Shown here in pieces: positions 25,656 through 37,076 of a stretch of DNA of 64,000 nt. Position numbers and translations under genes: made by a program. The notes under the pieces are model-generated. The model searched no databases. It saw only the letters and a list, made by a program, of their open reading frames with translations, and was not told where the DNA came from. The DNA is from Pluralibacter sp. UBA7423 (GTDB lineage Bacteria > Pseudomonadota > Gammaproteobacteria > Enterobacterales > Enterobacteriaceae), in contig DKMD01000018.1 of NCBI GenBank assembly GCA_002470465.1, positions 29,046 through 93,045 on the forward strand, read 5' to 3'. Position 1 is the first letter of the stretch; the number at the start of each line of letters is the position of its first letter.

Positions 25656-28100
25656 TTATGCGGCTTCAATCTTGCGCACTTTTTCCGGGAGCTTTACCGG
25701 TTTTGTGGCCAGTGCGTCAGGTTCGAAGTCGTCCACGTTGATGCTGCGCAGGCGGCTCTCTTCGGCTTTCGTCAGAACGGCAGCTTCTTCCTGGTCAATC
25801 AGCCCTTTCGCCAGCGCGTTGCGGGCCAGCTCATCAAGTCGGGTGAACGGCAGGTTCTTGCCAATCTCTTTGCAGATCCGCTGGTGGATAGGATCGGCAG
25901 CCATCACGTCAATCAGTGCTGATTCCAGCAGACCCACCGGGTTGTGCTCGCTCGGCGTCAGGTACTGGCCGCGACCGATGCGTGAACGGGTGGCGCTTGG
26001 TACCTGCAGGATTTTCGCCACGGCGTGATCCAGTTTGTCAGAAGGTGCGGCGTAGTGGCGGCCCGTCGGGAAGATAACGAAGCGCATCACGCCTGCCACG
26101 AACCCGTTCGGGAAGTTGCGCAGCAGGTCATCAATGGCCTGTTCTGCCTGATGCAGCGCGTCCTGAACGCCCCAGTGAACCAGCGGCAGATCCGCTTCGT
26201 TCCGGCCTTCATCGTCATAGCGTTTCAGCACGGCAGAGGCCAGGTAGAGCTGGCTCAGCACGTCGCCCAGGCGGGCTGAGATGCGCTCGCGACGCTTCAG
26301 GCTGCCGCCAAGTACCGCCATCGACACATCTGACAGCAGCGCCAGGTTCGCGCTCAGGCGGTTCAGGTGTTGATAGTAACGACGGGTGGCATCGTGGGTT
26401 GGCGTGCTGCTGGTCAGGCCGCGAGTCAGGCCGAGCCAGAAGCTGCGCACTTTATTGCTGCCCACGTGGCCGATATGTTTGAACAGCAGCTGGTCGAACG
26501 CGTCCAGGTCTTTATTCTGCGCGGCGGCCATCTCTTCGAGCACGTACGGATGGCAGCGGATGGCGCCCTGGCCGAAGATCATCATGCTGCGGGTCAGGAT
26601 GTTGGCACCTTCCACAGTGATGGCAATTGGTGCGCCCTGATAAGCACGGGCGAGGAAGTTGCCTTCGCCGAGCATAATGCCTTTCCCACCGGTGATGTCC
26701 ATCGCATCAATGATTGACTGCTGGCCGCGGTGGGTACAGTGATACTTCACAATTGCTGACAGCACCGCCGGTTTTTCACCGAGCATAATGCCATAGGTAA
26801 TCAGGGATGCAGCAGCATCCATTACGTAGGCGTTGCCGGCGATACGCGCGAGCGGCTCTTCAATCCCTTCCATCTTGCCGATGGAGATTTTGAACTGACG
26901 GCGAATGTGGGCATAGGCACCCGTCGCCATCGCCACGGATTTCACGCCGCCCGTAGAGTTAGACGGCAGGGTAATGCCGCGGCCCACGGAGAGACATTCC
27001 ACCAGCATACGCCAGCCCTGACCGGCCATTTTTGGCCCGCCGATGATGAAGTCGATCGGCACAAAAATATCCTGACCGCGGGTTGGACCGTTCTGGAACG
27101 GTACGTTCAACGGGAAGTGACGACGGCCAATTTCCACGCCCGGCGTGCCGGTTGGGATCAGCGCACAGGTGATGCCTAAATCCTCTTCGCCGCCGAGCAG
27201 TTTGTCCGGGTCGGAAAGTTTGAACGCCAGGCCCAGCACGGTGGCGATAGGGGCCAGCGTGATGTAGCGCTTGTTCCAGGTCAGGCGCATGCCAAGCACC
27301 TGCTCGCCCTGCCATTCACCCATGCAGACCACGCCGGTATCCGGAATAGCGCCCGCATCGGAACCCGCTTCAGGGCTGGTCAGCGCGAAGCATGGAATTT
27401 CCTGACCGCGTGCCAGACGCGGCAGATAATGATTTTTCTGCTCGTCGGTGCCGTAATGTTGCAGCAGCTCGCCCGGGCCTAAGGAGTTCGGTACACCGAC
27501 GGTGATCGCCAGGATCCCGGAGACGCCGGAGAGTTTTTGCAGCACGCGGGACTGTGCGTAAGCGGAGAATTCCAGGCCGCCGTACTCTTTCTTGATGATC
27601 ATCGCGAAGAAGCGATGTTCTTTCAGATACGCCCACAGCTCTGGCGGCAGATCGGCCATTTCGTGGGTGATTTCAAAGTCGTTTGCCATGCGGCACGCTT
27701 CTTCTACCGGCCCGTCGATAAAGGCCTGCTCTTCCGGCGTCAGGTGCGGCTGAGGATAGTTGTGCAGCTTTTTCCAGTCCGGATTACCCTGGAACAGATC
27801 GCCTTCCCACCAGGTGGTGCCCGCATCAATTGCTTCTTTTTCGGTGCGGGACATCGGCGGCATAACTTTGCTGAAGGTGCGGAACACCGGCGCGGAAATC
27901 ATCGATTTACGCATTGGCGTCAGGTTGAACGGCAGCAGGATAATGGCCAGCGGCACCAGCAGCCAGATATTCCATAGCCCGACAGCGCCCAGCGCACCGG
28001 TCCAGACCAGCAGAACAAGGCTGCTCAGCAGCAGGTTAACCCGATGATAGAACAGCACCCCGAGTAACACGATGGTTGCAACAATACTCAAAATCATCAT
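25656..28100 (-). CDS. fadE: Acyl-CoA dehydrogenase FadE
   Basis: An 814-residue protein, the usual FadE length. Two N-terminal hydrophobic stretches (about 3-22 and 26-58) are followed by the acyl-CoA dehydrogenase domain with [19 protein letters not shown] and a flavin-binding core. It catalyses the first FAD-linked oxidation of fatty acyl-CoA in beta-oxidation. Position next to gmhA is conserved with E. coli. A FadR operator just upstream (28124-28140) predicts repression without fatty acids and derepression by long-chain acyl-CoA. Confidence 0.97.
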   Translation of the reverse strand: MMILSIVATIVLLGVLFYHRVNLLLSSLVLLVWTGALGAVGLWNIWLLVPLAIILLPFNLTPMRKSMISAPVFRTFSKVMPPMSRTEKEAIDAGTTWWEGDLFQGNPDWKKLHNYPQPHLTPEEQAFIDGPVEEACRMANDFEITHEMADLPPELWAYLKEHRFFAMIIKKEYGGLEFSAYAQSRVLQKLSGVSGILAITVGVPNSLGPGELLQHYGTDEQKNHYLPRLARGQEIPCFALTSPEAGSDAGAIPDTGVVCMGEWQGEQVLGMRLTWNKRYITLAPIATVLGLAFKLSDPDKLLGGEEDLGITCALIPTGTPGVEIGRRHFPLNVPFQNGPTRGQDIFVPIDFIIGGPKMAGQGWRMLVECLSVGRGITLPSNSTGGVKSVAMATGAYAHIRRQFKISIGKMEGIEEPLARIAGNAYVMDAAASLITYGIMLGEKPAVLSAIVKYHCTHRGQQSIIDAMDITGGKGIMLGEGNFLARAYQGAPIAITVEGANILTRSMMIFGQGAIRCHPYVLEEMAAAQNKDLDAFDQLLFKHIGHVGSNKVRSFWLGLTRGLTSSTPTHDATRRYYQHLNRLSANLALLSDVSMAVLGGSLKRRERISARLGDVLSQLYLASAVLKRYDDEGRNEADLPLVHWGVQDALHQAEQAIDDLLRNFPNGFVAGVMRFVIFPTGRHYAAPSDKLDHAVAKILQVPSATRSRIGRGQYLTPSEHNPVGLLESALIDVMAADPIHQRICKEIGKNLPFTRLDELARNALAKGLIDQEEAAVLTKAEESRLRSINVDDFEPDALATKPVKLPEKVRKIEAA

Positions 28101-28123
28101 AAAGAAATGCTCCCTTGCTTGTA

Positions 28124-28140
28124 GGAGGTCTGACCACTTG
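28124..28140 (-). promoter_or_regulatory. FadR operator upstream of fadE
   Basis: On the minus strand the bases CAAGTGGTCAGACCTCC contain the core TGGTCAGACC of the FadR consensus (CTGGTCNGACC). It sits 24-40 bp before the fadE start, in the position of a repressor site. Confidence 0.8.
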
Positions 28141-28337
28141 TGATGATATGGTTGTAGTGGATGTTATTTCTTTTATCAATGTGTTTACAAAATAATTACA
28201 ACCCAGCTCACACTGTTGCCGCATTCGGGGGCACGGAAAATCAAAAGCGGGGTGGATTACGCAGGGGAGTGCTTCTCGCGTCAGCCGCTATCCGTTACAC
28301 TGCTGAGGTTAATAATCAAAGCGGAAGGACATTCCTC

Positions 28338-28919
28338 ATGTACCAGGATCTGATTCGTAATGAACTGAACGAAGCCGCAGAAACGCTGGCTAATTTCCTC
28401 GCCGATGAAGCGAACATTCACGCTATCCAGCGCGCCGCAGTACTGCTGGCGGACAGCTTTAAGGCTGGCGGGAAAGTCCTTTCCTGCGGCAACGGCGGCT
28501 CACATTGCGATGCCATGCACTTTGCCGAAGAGCTGACTGGACGCTACCGTGAAAACCGTCCTGGCTACCCGGCGATCGCGATTTCCGACGTCAGCCATCT
28601 CTCCTGCGTGAGCAACGACTTCGGTTACGAATACGTCTTCTCCCGTTACGTGGAATCCGTTGGCCGTACCGGCGACGTTCTGTTTGGTATCTCCACCTCC
28701 GGTAATTCCGGCAACGTTATTAAAGCGATTGAAGCGGCGCGCGCGCAGGGCATGAAGGTGATCACCCTGACAGGTAAAGACGGCGGGAAAATGGCGGGTT
28801 CCGCGGACGTTGAAATTCGCGTGCCGCACTTTGGCTACGCCGATCGCATTCAGGAAATCCATATTAAGGTTATCCATATCCTGATTATGCTGATCGAAAA
28901 AGAGATGGTTAAGGCCTGA
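28338..28919 (+). CDS. gmhA: Sedoheptulose 7-phosphate isomerase GmhA
   Basis: A 193-residue cytoplasmic enzyme that makes D-glycero-D-manno-heptose 7-phosphate, the first step of ADP-heptose synthesis for LPS inner core. ATG 28338 behind GGAAGGAC is chosen over an open upstream frame from 28161, since [13 protein letters not shown] is the known start. SIS-domain motifs [20 protein letters not shown] and [11 protein letters not shown] are present. It is divergent from fadE, and the gap between them holds the FadR site. Confidence 0.97.
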   Translation: MYQDLIRNELNEAAETLANFLADEANIHAIQRAAVLLADSFKAGGKVLSCGNGGSHCDAMHFAEELTGRYRENRPGYPAIAISDVSHLSCVSNDFGYEYVFSRYVESVGRTGDVLFGISTSGNSGNVIKAIEAARAQGMKVITLTGKDGGKMAGSADVEIRVPHFGYADRIQEIHIKVIHILIMLIEKEMVKA

Positions 28920-28928
28920 TGATGTTGT

Positions 28929-28998
28929 GTCGGGCGGCACTGCGTTTGCCCGGCCAGCAACTCAGCCCACAGGCCGGGTAAGCAACGCGCCACCCGGC
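28929..28998. repeat. Pair of REP units between gmhA and yafJ
   Basis: Two palindromic units, GTCGGGC...GCCCGGC and GCCGGGT (28973-28979) with ACCCGGC (28992-28998), form a BIME-like pair in the gap between two plus-strand genes. It is likely an mRNA 3' stabiliser or gyrase-binding element. Confidence 0.7.
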
Positions 28999-29026
28999 GC
29001 TGCCTGAAAGCGCTAAGAGGTGATTT

Positions 29027-29794
29027 ATGTGCGAACTGCTCGGGATGAGCGCCAATGTGCCAACCGATATCTGCTTCAGCTTTACCGGGCTGGTACAGCG
29101 CGGTGGCGGCACCGGGCCGCATAAAGATGGCTGGGGAATTACCTTCTATGAGGGTAAAGGCTGCCGCACGTTTAAGGATCCGCAACCGAGCTTTCAGTCG
29201 CCGATTGCCCGGTTGGTGCAGGACTATCCGATCAAATCCTGCTCCGTCATTGCCCATATTCGCCAGGCGAACCGCGGCGAAGTGGCGCTGGAGAATACCC
29301 ATCCCTTTACCCGCGAGCTTTGGGGCCGCAACTGGACCTACGCCCACAACGGGCAGCTGACGGGGTATAAATCGCTGGAAACCGGTCAGTTCCGCCCGGT
29401 AGGCGAAACCGACAGCGAAAAGGCCTTCTGCTGGCTGCTGCACAAACTCACTACACGCTACCCACGTACGCCGGGCAACATGAACGCAGTATTCAAATAT
29501 ATTGCGACGCTTGCGGGTGAGCTGCGCGAAAAGGGCGTGTTCAATATGCTGTTGTCGGATGGGCGCTACGTAATGGCGTTTTGCTCGACCAATCTGTACT
29601 GGATCACGCGTCGTGCGCCGTTTGGGGTGGCAACGCTGCTGGATCAGGATGTGGAAATTGATTTTCAGCGGGAAACCACACCGAACGATGTGGTCACCGT
29701 GATTGCCACACAGCCGTTAACCGGCAATGAAACCTGGCACAAGATTATGCCAGGCGAGTGGGCGTTATTTTGCCTGGGGGAGCGTGTAGTTTGA
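29027..29794 (+). CDS. yafJ: Class II glutamine amidotransferase YafJ
   Basis: A 255-residue protein that begins [19 protein letters not shown], exposing the nucleophilic cysteine C2 typical of GATase II enzymes. Further family residues are [26 protein letters not shown] and the NTHPF turn. The domain releases ammonia from glutamine; the acceptor for YafJ is unknown. It is in its conserved place between gmhA and dpaA. Its 3' end overlaps that of the convergent dpaA by about 30 bp. Confidence 0.93.
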   Translation: MCELLGMSANVPTDICFSFTGLVQRGGGTGPHKDGWGITFYEGKGCRTFKDPQPSFQSPIARLVQDYPIKSCSVIAHIRQANRGEVALENTHPFTRELWGRNWTYAHNGQLTGYKSLETGQFRPVGETDSEKAFCWLLHKLTTRYPRTPGNMNAVFKYIATLAGELREKGVFNMLLSDGRYVMAFCSTNLYWITRRAPFGVATLLDQDVEIDFQRETTPNDVVTVIATQPLTGNETWHKIMPGEWALFCLGERVV

Positions 29795-30502
29795 CACGAG
29801 CTGCGAGCGCACCTCGTGGCTCAGCGGCTTGCTGACAACATAGCGTCCGTTGACGACGGAAACCGTTGGCGGCTTATGCGTCTGCTGGAAGTAGTCATAT
29901 CCCGGCTTCAGCTGTGACCAGAAGTCTTTATAGTATGAATATTTGTGGCGTTCCATGTTGGCGTCGGTCATGCGGAACGGGTAAATGCTCACCTGCACGC
30001 TTGACTGACCAAACACCAGCGCGCCGGTCACGAACTGGAAAATCTCATCAATACCGGTATCGGTCATGGCGTAGCAGCCAATCGACACGCAGGCACCGTG
30101 GATCATCAGGTATTTCCCTTCATAGCCGTGTGCCTGATCGTAGGCATTTGGAAAGCCGATGTTGATGGCTTTATAGAAGCGGCTGTCGGGTTTGAGCTGA
30201 CTGCGGGAGACGTTATAAAAGCCTTCCGGAGATTTGAAATCGCCCTGACGCTGTTTTGGCCCCAGCCCGCCGGAATAGTTGCAGATTTTGTAGCTGTCGA
30301 GCAGCTGGTACGTTTCGCCCATCTTCACGTAAAGATCAAGGGTGCGTTCTTCTTTGAAGATCTGGATATAAACCGGTGAGCCCATCAGCTGCTGCTTGTA
30401 TTCTTTGCTGACTGGCGTGGTCGAGCTGGAGCTGCTCAGCAAACCGGCAAATGACATGCACGGGATCAACAGCATCGCAAGTAACAATGCGATTTTGCGC
30501 AT
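29765..30502 (-). CDS. dpaA: DpaA (YafK/LdtF), murein-lipoprotein amidase
   Basis: A 245-residue exported protein, with signal peptide [20 protein letters not shown]. The YkuD-type catalytic motif is [14 protein letters not shown] with H135 and nucleophile C143. In E. coli this protein, formerly called LdtF, cuts the bond between Braun lipoprotein and the diaminopimelate of peptidoglycan. It is in the conserved position after yafJ and is convergent with it. A hydrophilic C-terminal part after residue 180 is also usual for the family. Confidence 0.93.
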   Translation of the reverse strand: MRKIALLLAMLLIPCMSFAGLLSSSSSTTPVSKEYKQQLMGSPVYIQIFKEERTLDLYVKMGETYQLLDSYKICNYSGGLGPKQRQGDFKSPEGFYNVSRSQLKPDSRFYKAINIGFPNAYDQAHGYEGKYLMIHGACVSIGCYAMTDTGIDEIFQFVTGALVFGQSSVQVSIYPFRMTDANMERHKYSYYKDFWSQLKPGYDYFQQTHKPPTVSVVNGRYVVSKPLSHEVRSQLVSNYTLPQAK

Positions 30503-30890
30503 ACTACATGTTCCTTGATAAAACGGTGAAGAGAGGCCGGGAGGCCAAAATAAACCCGGAATCAGAATTGTCCTGAATTGGTGCGCTCACATTAGCATCA
30601 CCAAAGTTTTTCGCAAGTCCGGACTGCGCGGTTTACAAATAAGTTTTACGTTATAAACCGTTTTTCTGCTCAAATCTGTCAGAACTTTGCGTATTTGCTC
30701 GCAAATACTGGCCTGCAAACCGCGCAAATGCTGCTTTCGAGCGACTCATCCTGTAAACTTCTTCGGTCTTACGATCAGGTTAAGAAAGGATGCTTTACTC
30801 TCATCGCACTGCCGCCAGCAGCGCCCTCTGGCCCTGGCTTTTCCTTTCTTATTTCTTCTTTCTACGCTGGGTTTTAGTGACAGTAACGAC

Positions 30891-32234
30891 ATGATTAAAA
30901 TTACAAAAGGGTTGAATCTGCCTATCGCAGGCGTGCCTTCGCAGGAGACTGCCGAAAGCGTAAAGATCACACGCATTGCCGTTCTGGGAGAAGAGTTTAT
31001 CGGCATGCGCCCTTTAATGGCGGTGCAGGAAGGCGACCGTGTGCGTAAAGGGCAAGTGCTTTTTGAAGATAAAAAGACGCCCGGCGTATGTTTTACCGCT
31101 CCGGCAAGCGGTGTGGTCAGCGCCATTCACCGTGGCGAACGCCGCGTGCTGCAGGCCGTGGTCATTGATATCGACGGTGAAGACGCGATTGCGTTTCCAC
31201 GCACGGAGGCCGCGGAACTCGTTCGGCTGGATCGCGAAGCGGTGCAGCAGCAACTGCTGGCGTCCGGTTTATGGACCAGCCTGCGCACGCGGCCTTTCAG
31301 CAAAATTCCGGTACCGGCAAGCGTGCCAGCGGCGATTTTTGTCACCGCTATTGATACCAACCCGCTGGCCGCCGATCCGCTGCCCATCATCTTTCAGCAT
31401 CGCGAAGCCTTTAATGCGGGCTTAACGGCGTTGACGCGCCTGACGGACGGCAAAGTGCACGTCTGCCAGGCAAGCGGCGGCATACTGGGCGGGCATCCCG
31501 TCGGCCAGGTCACCTTCAATACCTTCACCGGACCGCATCCGGCAGGCCTTCCGGGCACGCACATCCATTTTCTCGAACCGGTCAGCCTGACGAAGCAGGT
31601 CTGGCATCTGAATTATCAGGATGTTATCGCCATCGGCAAGCTGTTCGTGGAGGGCGAGCTGTGGACGGAGCGCGTTATCTCTCTTGCCGGGCCGCAGGTG
31701 AAAACGCCGCGCCTGGTGAAAACTCAGCTTGGCGCAAGCCTTGAACAGCTGACGGCAGGTGAACTTGCTGAGGGTGAAAACAGGGTTATTTCCGGATCGG
31801 TGCTGAGCGGGACGCGTGCGCTGGGGCCATATGCGTTCCTCGGCCGCTACCACCTGCAGGTGAGCGTAGTGAAAGAAGGGCGTGAGAAAGAGCTGTTTGG
31901 CTGGGTGATGCCCGGCAAAGACAAATTCTCTGTTACCCGTACCACGCTCGGCCATTTTCTCAAGCGCAAGCTGTTCAGCTTCTCCACGGACACTCACGGC
32001 GGCGAACGGGCGATGGTGCCCATTGGCAACTACGAGCGCGTGATGCCGCTGGATATTTTACCGACGCACCTGCTCCGCGATTTGCTGGCTGGCGATACCG
32101 ACAGCGCGCAGGCGCTGGGCTGTCTCGAACTTGACGAAGAAGATCTGGCGCTTTGCACCTATGTTTGCCCGGCAAAATATGAATACGGCCCGGCGCTGCG
32201 TGAGGTCTTAACCCGCATTGAGCAGGAAGGATAA
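30891..32234 (+). CDS. nqrA: Na+-translocating NADH-quinone reductase subunit A
   Basis: A 447-residue peripheral subunit of the sodium-pumping respiratory complex. ATG 30891 ([18 protein letters not shown]) is the family start; the frame is open back to 30687, but that part is not conserved. Motifs: biotinyl-like [14 protein letters not shown], then [14 protein letters not shown] and a C-terminal cysteine region near [15 protein letters not shown]. It starts a six-gene operon with very short spacing. The complex oxidises NADH, reduces ubiquinone and exports Na+. Confidence 0.96.
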   Translation: MIKITKGLNLPIAGVPSQETAESVKITRIAVLGEEFIGMRPLMAVQEGDRVRKGQVLFEDKKTPGVCFTAPASGVVSAIHRGERRVLQAVVIDIDGEDAIAFPRTEAAELVRLDREAVQQQLLASGLWTSLRTRPFSKIPVPASVPAAIFVTAIDTNPLAADPLPIIFQHREAFNAGLTALTRLTDGKVHVCQASGGILGGHPVGQVTFNTFTGPHPAGLPGTHIHFLEPVSLTKQVWHLNYQDVIAIGKLFVEGELWTERVISLAGPQVKTPRLVKTQLGASLEQLTAGELAEGENRVISGSVLSGTRALGPYAFLGRYHLQVSVVKEGREKELFGWVMPGKDKFSVTRTTLGHFLKRKLFSFSTDTHGGERAMVPIGNYERVMPLDILPTHLLRDLLAGDTDSAQALGCLELDEEDLALCTYVCPAKYEYGPALREVLTRIEQEG

Positions 32235-32237
32235 ATG

Positions 32238-33476
32238 ATGGGTTTGAAAAATCTGCTGGAAAAAATTGAGCCGCACTTTACCCAAGGTGGCAGGCTGGAG
32301 AAGTATTACCCGCTGTATGAAGCGGCGGCGACTATTTTCTACACGCCGGGTCAGGTGACCAGAGGGGCATCGCACGTTCGTGATGCCATCGATCTCAAAC
32401 GCATGATGATCCTGGTATGGCTGGCGGTATTCCCGGCCATGTTCTGGGGTATGTACAACGTCGGGCTGCAAACCCTTCCGGCTTTGCACAAGCTTTACGG
32501 CGTGGAACAGCTGCAGCAGGTGATTGCCAGCCACTGGCACTACAGCGTGGCACAGTGGCTGGGCGTGAGCTTCGCGCCAGATGCGGGCTGGCTCAGCATG
32601 ATGGGATTAGGCGCGGTCTTCTTCCTGCCCATTTATCTGACCGTATTCATCGTCGGCGGCTTCTGGGAAGTGCTGTTTGCCATCGTGCGCAAACATGAAA
32701 TCAATGAAGGCTTCTTTGTCACCTCCATTTTGTTCGCGCTGATTGTGCCACCCACGCTGCCGCTGTGGCAGGCGGCGCTCGGCATCAGCTTTGGCGTAGT
32801 GATCGGCAAGGAGATTTTTGGCGGAACCGGACGTAATTTCCTCAACCCTGCACTGGCGGGGCGTGCGTTTCTGTTCTTCGCCTATCCAGCGCAAATCTCT
32901 GGCGATCTGGTGTGGACGGCAGCGGATGGCTTCTCAGGTGCAACGCCGCTTTCCCAATGGGCAAGCCATGGCGGAGAAGCGCTGGTGAACGTTACCACCG
33001 GGCAGCCCGTCACCTGGATGGATGCCTTCCTCGGTAACATTCCAGGTTCAATTGGTGAAGTCTCCACGCTGATGATTTTGCTCGGCGGCGCGCTCATTAT
33101 TTTCGGTCGTATTGCTTCCTGGCGCATCGTCGCGGGCGTGATGCTCGGTATGATAGCGACAGCCACCCTGTTCAACTTTATCGGCTCCGCGACTAACCCA
33201 ATGTTTGCCATGCCGTGGTACTGGCATCTGGTGCTCGGCGGGTTTGCCTTCGGCATGATGTTTATGGCGACGGATCCGGTTTCGGCATCCTTTACCGACA
33301 AAGGGAAATGGGCCTACGGCGCGCTGATTGGCGTGATGTGCGTGCTAATCCGCGTGGTTAACCCGGCGTATCCGGAAGGCATGATGCTGGCCATTCTGTT
33401 TGCCAACCTCTTTGCACCGCTGTTCGATTACCTGGTGGTGCAGGCCAACATCAAGCGGAGGAAGTCGCGTGGCTGA
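32238..33476 (+). CDS. nqrB: Na+-NQR subunit B (FMN-carrying membrane protein)
   Basis: A 412-residue multi-span protein. The second of two adjacent ATG codons (32238) is preferred: AGGAAGG is at the right distance, and it places the covalent FMN threonine of SGAT at residue 236, as known in Vibrio NqrB. It carries the electron path from NqrC towards quinone and part of the sodium channel. The stop overlaps the GTG of nqrC by eight bases, so translation is probably coupled. Confidence 0.96.
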   Translation: MGLKNLLEKIEPHFTQGGRLEKYYPLYEAAATIFYTPGQVTRGASHVRDAIDLKRMMILVWLAVFPAMFWGMYNVGLQTLPALHKLYGVEQLQQVIASHWHYSVAQWLGVSFAPDAGWLSMMGLGAVFFLPIYLTVFIVGGFWEVLFAIVRKHEINEGFFVTSILFALIVPPTLPLWQAALGISFGVVIGKEIFGGTGRNFLNPALAGRAFLFFAYPAQISGDLVWTAADGFSGATPLSQWASHGGEALVNVTTGQPVTWMDAFLGNIPGSIGEVSTLMILLGGALIIFGRIASWRIVAGVMLGMIATATLFNFIGSATNPMFAMPWYWHLVLGGFAFGMMFMATDPVSASFTDKGKWAYGALIGVMCVLIRVVNPAYPEGMMLAILFANLFAPLFDYLVVQANIKRRKSRG

Positions 33477-34263
33477 AGTGAAAAGTAACGATAGCATCGG
33501 TAAAACGCTGCTGGTTGTGCTGGTGCTTTGCCTGGTTTGCTCCGTCATCGTGGCGGGCTCGGCGGTCGGTCTGAAGCCCCGTCAGCAGGAGCAGCGAGCG
33601 CTGGATAAGCAGCGCAATATTCTGGCTGTAGCCGGGCTGATGCAGCCGGAAATGACGCCGGGCGACGTCGCATCGGTTTTTGCCGGGCGTATTTCTCCGC
33701 GGTTGTTGGATCTGAAAAGCGGTGCGCTGCTAGATAAAGATCCGGGCACTTTTAACCAGGGGCTGGCGCTTAAAGATCCTGCTCAGAGCATTCAGCTGGT
33801 GGCCGGCGACGATCCGGCTGGCATTAAGCGACGGAGCAACGTGGTGGAAATCTACCTCGTTAAAGATGCCCAGCAAAAGGTGCAGCAGGTGGTGCTGCCT
33901 GTTTACGGCAACGGCCTGTGGTCGATGATGTATGCCTTTGTGGCGCTGGATACCGACGGACGCACGGTGAAAGGCATCACTTACTACGATCAGGGTGAAA
34001 CGCCGGGGCTCGGTGGGGAAGTGGAAAACCCGGCCTGGCGTAAGCAGTTTGTCGGTAAAAAAGTGCTGGATGACAACGGCATGCCTGCGCTGAAGGTCAT
34101 GAAAGGCGCGGCGCGTCCGGGCGATGAGTATGCGGTGGACGGGCTGTCCGGCGCGACGCTGACCTCCAACGGCGTGCAGCACAGTTTTGATTTCTGGATG
34201 GGAGAGCAGGGTTTTGGGCCATTCCTCAAACAGATGCGTGAAGGAGGCCTGAACCATGGCTGA
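33469..34263 (+). CDS. nqrC: Na+-NQR subunit C (covalent FMN)
   Basis: A 264-residue protein from GTG 33469, preceded by GCGGAGGAAG. The N-terminus has one membrane helix ([18 protein letters not shown]), and the periplasmic part ends with [12 protein letters not shown], where T230 should carry FMN, attached by ApbE. No apbE gene lies in this operon, so flavinylation must depend on a copy elsewhere. It overlaps nqrB at its start and nqrD at its end by eight bases each. Confidence 0.95.
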   Translation: MAEVKSNDSIGKTLLVVLVLCLVCSVIVAGSAVGLKPRQQEQRALDKQRNILAVAGLMQPEMTPGDVASVFAGRISPRLLDLKSGALLDKDPGTFNQGLALKDPAQSIQLVAGDDPAGIKRRSNVVEIYLVKDAQQKVQQVVLPVYGNGLWSMMYAFVALDTDGRTVKGITYYDQGETPGLGGEVENPAWRKQFVGKKVLDDNGMPALKVMKGAARPGDEYAVDGLSGATLTSNGVQHSFDFWMGEQGFGPFLKQMREGGLNHG

Positions 34264-34894
34264 ACTCGGTGAAATGAAAGAAGTAAAACGGGTGCTGGTG
34301 GGGCCGCTTATTGCCAATAACCCGATTGCGCTGCAGGTGCTGGGCGTCTGTTCGGCGCTGGCGGTAACGACCAGGCTGGAAACGGCCTTCGTGATGACCA
34401 TTGCGGTCACGCTGGTGACGGCGTTTTCCAGCATGTTTATCTCGATGATCCGCCACCACATTCCGAACAGCGTGCGCATTATCGTGCAGATGGCGATCAT
34501 CGCCTCTCTGGTGATTGTGGTCGATCAGCTCTTACGTGCGTTCGCCTATGAAACGTCTAAACAGCTGTCGGTATTCGTTGGGCTCATCATCACCAACTGT
34601 ATTGTGATGGGGCGCGCCGAAGCCTACGCCATGAAGTCGCCGCCGCTGGCGAGCTTTATGGACGGCATCGGTAACGGCCTGGGCTATGGTGCAATCCTGA
34701 TGATTGTCGGGTTCCTGCGCGAGCTTATCGGCAGCGGAAAACTGTTTGGTATCACCGTGCTGCAAACCGTGCAGAACGGCGGCTGGTATCAGCCAAACGG
34801 CCTGTTCCTGCTCGCCCCGAGCGCGTTTTTCATCATTGGTTTGCTTATCTGGGCGCTGCGCAGCTGGAAGCCGGAACAGCAGGAGAAGGAGTAA
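34256..34894 (+). CDS. nqrD: Na+-NQR subunit D
   Basis: A 212-residue integral membrane subunit, starting [20 protein letters not shown], with about six helices and the family block [20 protein letters not shown]. Together with NqrE it binds an iron-sulfur centre between the membrane halves through a cysteine in each (ITNC here). It overlaps nqrC by eight bases. The similarity to RnfE is family-wide, but the neighbours settle the assignment as Nqr. Confidence 0.96.
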   Translation: MAELGEMKEVKRVLVGPLIANNPIALQVLGVCSALAVTTRLETAFVMTIAVTLVTAFSSMFISMIRHHIPNSVRIIVQMAIIASLVIVVDQLLRAFAYETSKQLSVFVGLIITNCIVMGRAEAYAMKSPPLASFMDGIGNGLGYGAILMIVGFLRELIGSGKLFGITVLQTVQNGGWYQPNGLFLLAPSAFFIIGLLIWALRSWKPEQQEKE

Positions 34895-34900
34895 CTGACT

Positions 34901-35497
34901 ATGGCTCATTACCTCAGTCTTTTTGTGCGCGCGGTGTTTGTGGAAAATATGGCGCTGGCCTTCTTCCTTGGCATGTGTACGTTCCTGGCGGTATCGAAGA
35001 AAGTCTCTACGGCATTTGGCCTGGGCGTGGCGGTCACCGTTGTGCTTGGGATCTCCGTGCCGGTCAACAACCTGATCTACAACCTGGTGCTGCGCGACGG
35101 TGCGCTGGTGGAAGGAGTGGATCTGAGCTTCCTCAATTTCATCACCTTTATCGGGGTGATCGCCGCTCTGGTGCAAATCCTTGAGATGATCCTCGATAAA
35201 TACTTCCCGTCGCTCTACAACGCGCTCGGGATCTTCCTGCCGCTTATCGCCGTAAACTGCGCCATCTTCGGCGGCGTGTCGTTTATGGTACAGCGCGACT
35301 ACAACTTCCCGGAATCCATCGTTTATGGCTTTGGCTCCGGTATCGGCTGGATGCTGGCGATTGTGGCGATGGCAGGCATTCGCGAAAAAATGAAGTATGC
35401 CAACGTGCCCGCAGGACTGCGCGGCTTAGGGATCACCTTTATCACCACCGGACTGATGGCGCTGGGCTTTATGTCATTCTCCGGCGTGCAGCTATAA
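34901..35497 (+). CDS. nqrE: Na+-NQR subunit E
   Basis: A 198-residue integral membrane subunit, starting [20 protein letters not shown], with the block [19 protein letters not shown]; the cysteine in VNCAIFGG helps hold the shared iron centre with NqrD. It follows nqrD by six bases. It is related to RnfA but is embedded in the nqr order. Confidence 0.96.
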   Translation: MAHYLSLFVRAVFVENMALAFFLGMCTFLAVSKKVSTAFGLGVAVTVVLGISVPVNNLIYNLVLRDGALVEGVDLSFLNFITFIGVIAALVQILEMILDKYFPSLYNALGIFLPLIAVNCAIFGGVSFMVQRDYNFPESIVYGFGSGIGWMLAIVAMAGIREKMKYANVPAGLRGLGITFITTGLMALGFMSFSGVQL

Positions 35498-35508
35498 GGG
35501 CGTAAGCG

Positions 35509-36732
35509 ATGGAAATCATTCTCGGCGTAGTCATGTTTACGCTTATCGTGCTGGCGTTGTCGTTGTTGATTCTGGCGGCGCGCGCCAGGCTTGTGAACGC
35601 GGGCGACGTGGTCATTGAGATCAACAGCGAGGCGGACAAGCAGATTCGTACTCCGGCGGGCGATAAGCTGCTGAATACGCTCTCCAGCAACGGTATTTTT
35701 GTTTCTTCGGCATGCGGCGGCGGCGGCTCATGCGGGCAGTGCCGCGTGACGGTGAAAGAGGGGGGAGGCGATATTCTGCCGACTGAGCTTTCGCATATCA
35801 GCAAGCGTGAAGCGAAAGAGGGCTGTCGTCTGGCGTGCCAGGTGGCGGTTCGTCAGAACATGAAAATCGAGCTGCCGGAAGAGATCTTCGGTGTCAAAAA
35901 ATGGGAGTGCGAGGTTATCTCCAACGATAATAAAGCCACCTTCATTAAAGAGCTGAAGCTTGCAATCCCGGAAGGCGAAAGCGTGCCGTTTCGCGCGGGA
36001 GGCTATATTCAGATTGAGTGCCCGTCGCACAAAGTCGCCTATGCCGATTTCGACGTGCCGGACGAATACCGCGGCGACTGGGATAAATTTAACCTTTTCC
36101 GCTATGTATCCGAGGTCAAAGAGCCGACGCTGCGAGCCTACTCGATGGCGAACTACCCGGATGAGAAGGGCATTATCATGCTCAACGTCCGTATCGCCAC
36201 GCCGCCGCCGTCCGCAGCGGATGTGCCACCCGGCATCATGTCGTCGTATATCTGGTCGCTGAAAGCGGGCGATAAGGTCACGATTTCGGGGCCGTTTGGC
36301 GAATTCTTCGCGAAAGAAACGGACGCAGAAATGGTCTTTATTGGTGGTGGTGCGGGTATGGCGCCGATGCGTTCGCATATTTTCGATCAGCTCAAGCGTC
36401 TCGGGAGTCAGCGCAAAATCAGCTTCTGGTACGGTGCACGCTCGCTGCGCGAAATGTTCTACGATGATGAGTTTGAACAGCTTGCGCGCGATAATCCGAA
36501 CTTCACCTTCCACGTGGCGCTCTCCGATCCGCAGCCGGAAGATAACTGGACGGGGCACACCGGGTTTATCCATAACGTGTTGTATGAAAACTACCTGAAG
36601 CACCATAACGCCCCGGAAGACTGCGAGTTCTATATGTGCGGGCCGCCGGTGATGAATACGGCGGTCATCAGAATGCTGAAAGATCTTGGCGTTGAAGATG
36701 AAAACATCATGCTCGACGATTTCGGAGGCTGA
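35509..36732 (+). CDS. nqrF: Na+-NQR subunit F (NADH dehydrogenase part)
   Basis: A 407-residue electron-entry subunit. A membrane helix (residues 5-24) is followed by a 2Fe-2S ferredoxin domain with C69, C75, C78 ([11 protein letters not shown]) and C110. The FAD domain contains RAYSMANYP, and the NADH domain contains [11 protein letters not shown] and YMCGPPVM near the end. It accepts hydride from NADH and passes electrons to the other subunits. It begins 11 bases after nqrE. Confidence 0.97.
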   Translation: MEIILGVVMFTLIVLALSLLILAARARLVNAGDVVIEINSEADKQIRTPAGDKLLNTLSSNGIFVSSACGGGGSCGQCRVTVKEGGGDILPTELSHISKREAKEGCRLACQVAVRQNMKIELPEEIFGVKKWECEVISNDNKATFIKELKLAIPEGESVPFRAGGYIQIECPSHKVAYADFDVPDEYRGDWDKFNLFRYVSEVKEPTLRAYSMANYPDEKGIIMLNVRIATPPPSAADVPPGIMSSYIWSLKAGDKVTISGPFGEFFAKETDAEMVFIGGGAGMAPMRSHIFDQLKRLGSQRKISFWYGARSLREMFYDDEFEQLARDNPNFTFHVALSDPQPEDNWTGHTGFIHNVLYENYLKHHNAPEDCEFYMCGPPVMNTAVIRMLKDLGVEDENIMLDDFGG

Positions 36733-36734
36733 AG

Positions 36735-36950
36735 ATGTTGACGGTCTTTCTGGCTACGTTCGCGGTGTTTGTGCTGGTTGTCTTCGGCATGTCGCTCGGC
36801 TATCTGGTGAAGCGTAAAAGTATTCAGGGGAGCTGCGGCGGGATTTCGTCGCTGGGGCTGGAGAAGGTCTGCGATTGCCCCGAGCCGTGCGATGCACGCA
36901 AAAAGCGCCTGGCCCGCGAGGTGCAGCGCCAGCAAAACCGTATACTCTGA
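36735..36950 (+). CDS. nqrM: Na+-NQR maturation protein NqrM
   Basis: A 71-residue protein two bases after nqrF. It has a single N-terminal membrane helix (LATFAVFVLVVFGMSLGYLV) and four cysteines (SCGG, CDCPEPC) in the short tail. NqrM is needed to deliver iron for the centre between NqrD and NqrE. In many gammaproteobacteria apbE comes between nqrF and nqrM; here it does not. Confidence 0.9.
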   Translation: MLTVFLATFAVFVLVVFGMSLGYLVKRKSIQGSCGGISSLGLEKVCDCPEPCDARKKRLAREVQRQQNRIL

Positions 36951-36967
36951 ATTTGTTTCTGACATAG

Positions 36968-36993
36968 GCCCGGCAAACGAGGTGTCGCCGGGC
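36968..36993 (+). terminator. Hairpin after the nqr operon
   Basis: GCCCGGC (36968-36974) pairs with GCCGGGC (36987-36993). A clear T-run is missing, so it may be a REP-like stabiliser or a weak terminator before dinB. Confidence 0.45.
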
Positions 36994-37041
36994 AACATTC
37001 CTCGAAGCCAAATCCTCGCCTTCGCGTCTCTCATTATTTTA

Positions 37042-37057
37042 CTGTATACTTAACCAG
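37042..37057 (+). promoter_or_regulatory. LexA box of dinB
   Basis: CTGTATACTTAACCAG has the LexA form CTG-N10-CAG and lies 20 bp before the dinB start. It predicts SOS induction, as for E. coli dinB. Confidence 0.9.
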
Positions 37058-37076
37058 TAATGTGTGAGGGCTGAGT

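Noticed and set aside
35728..36606. 292-codon minus-strand open frame
   Set aside because: It is antisense to nqrF; all cofactor motifs are on the plus strand.
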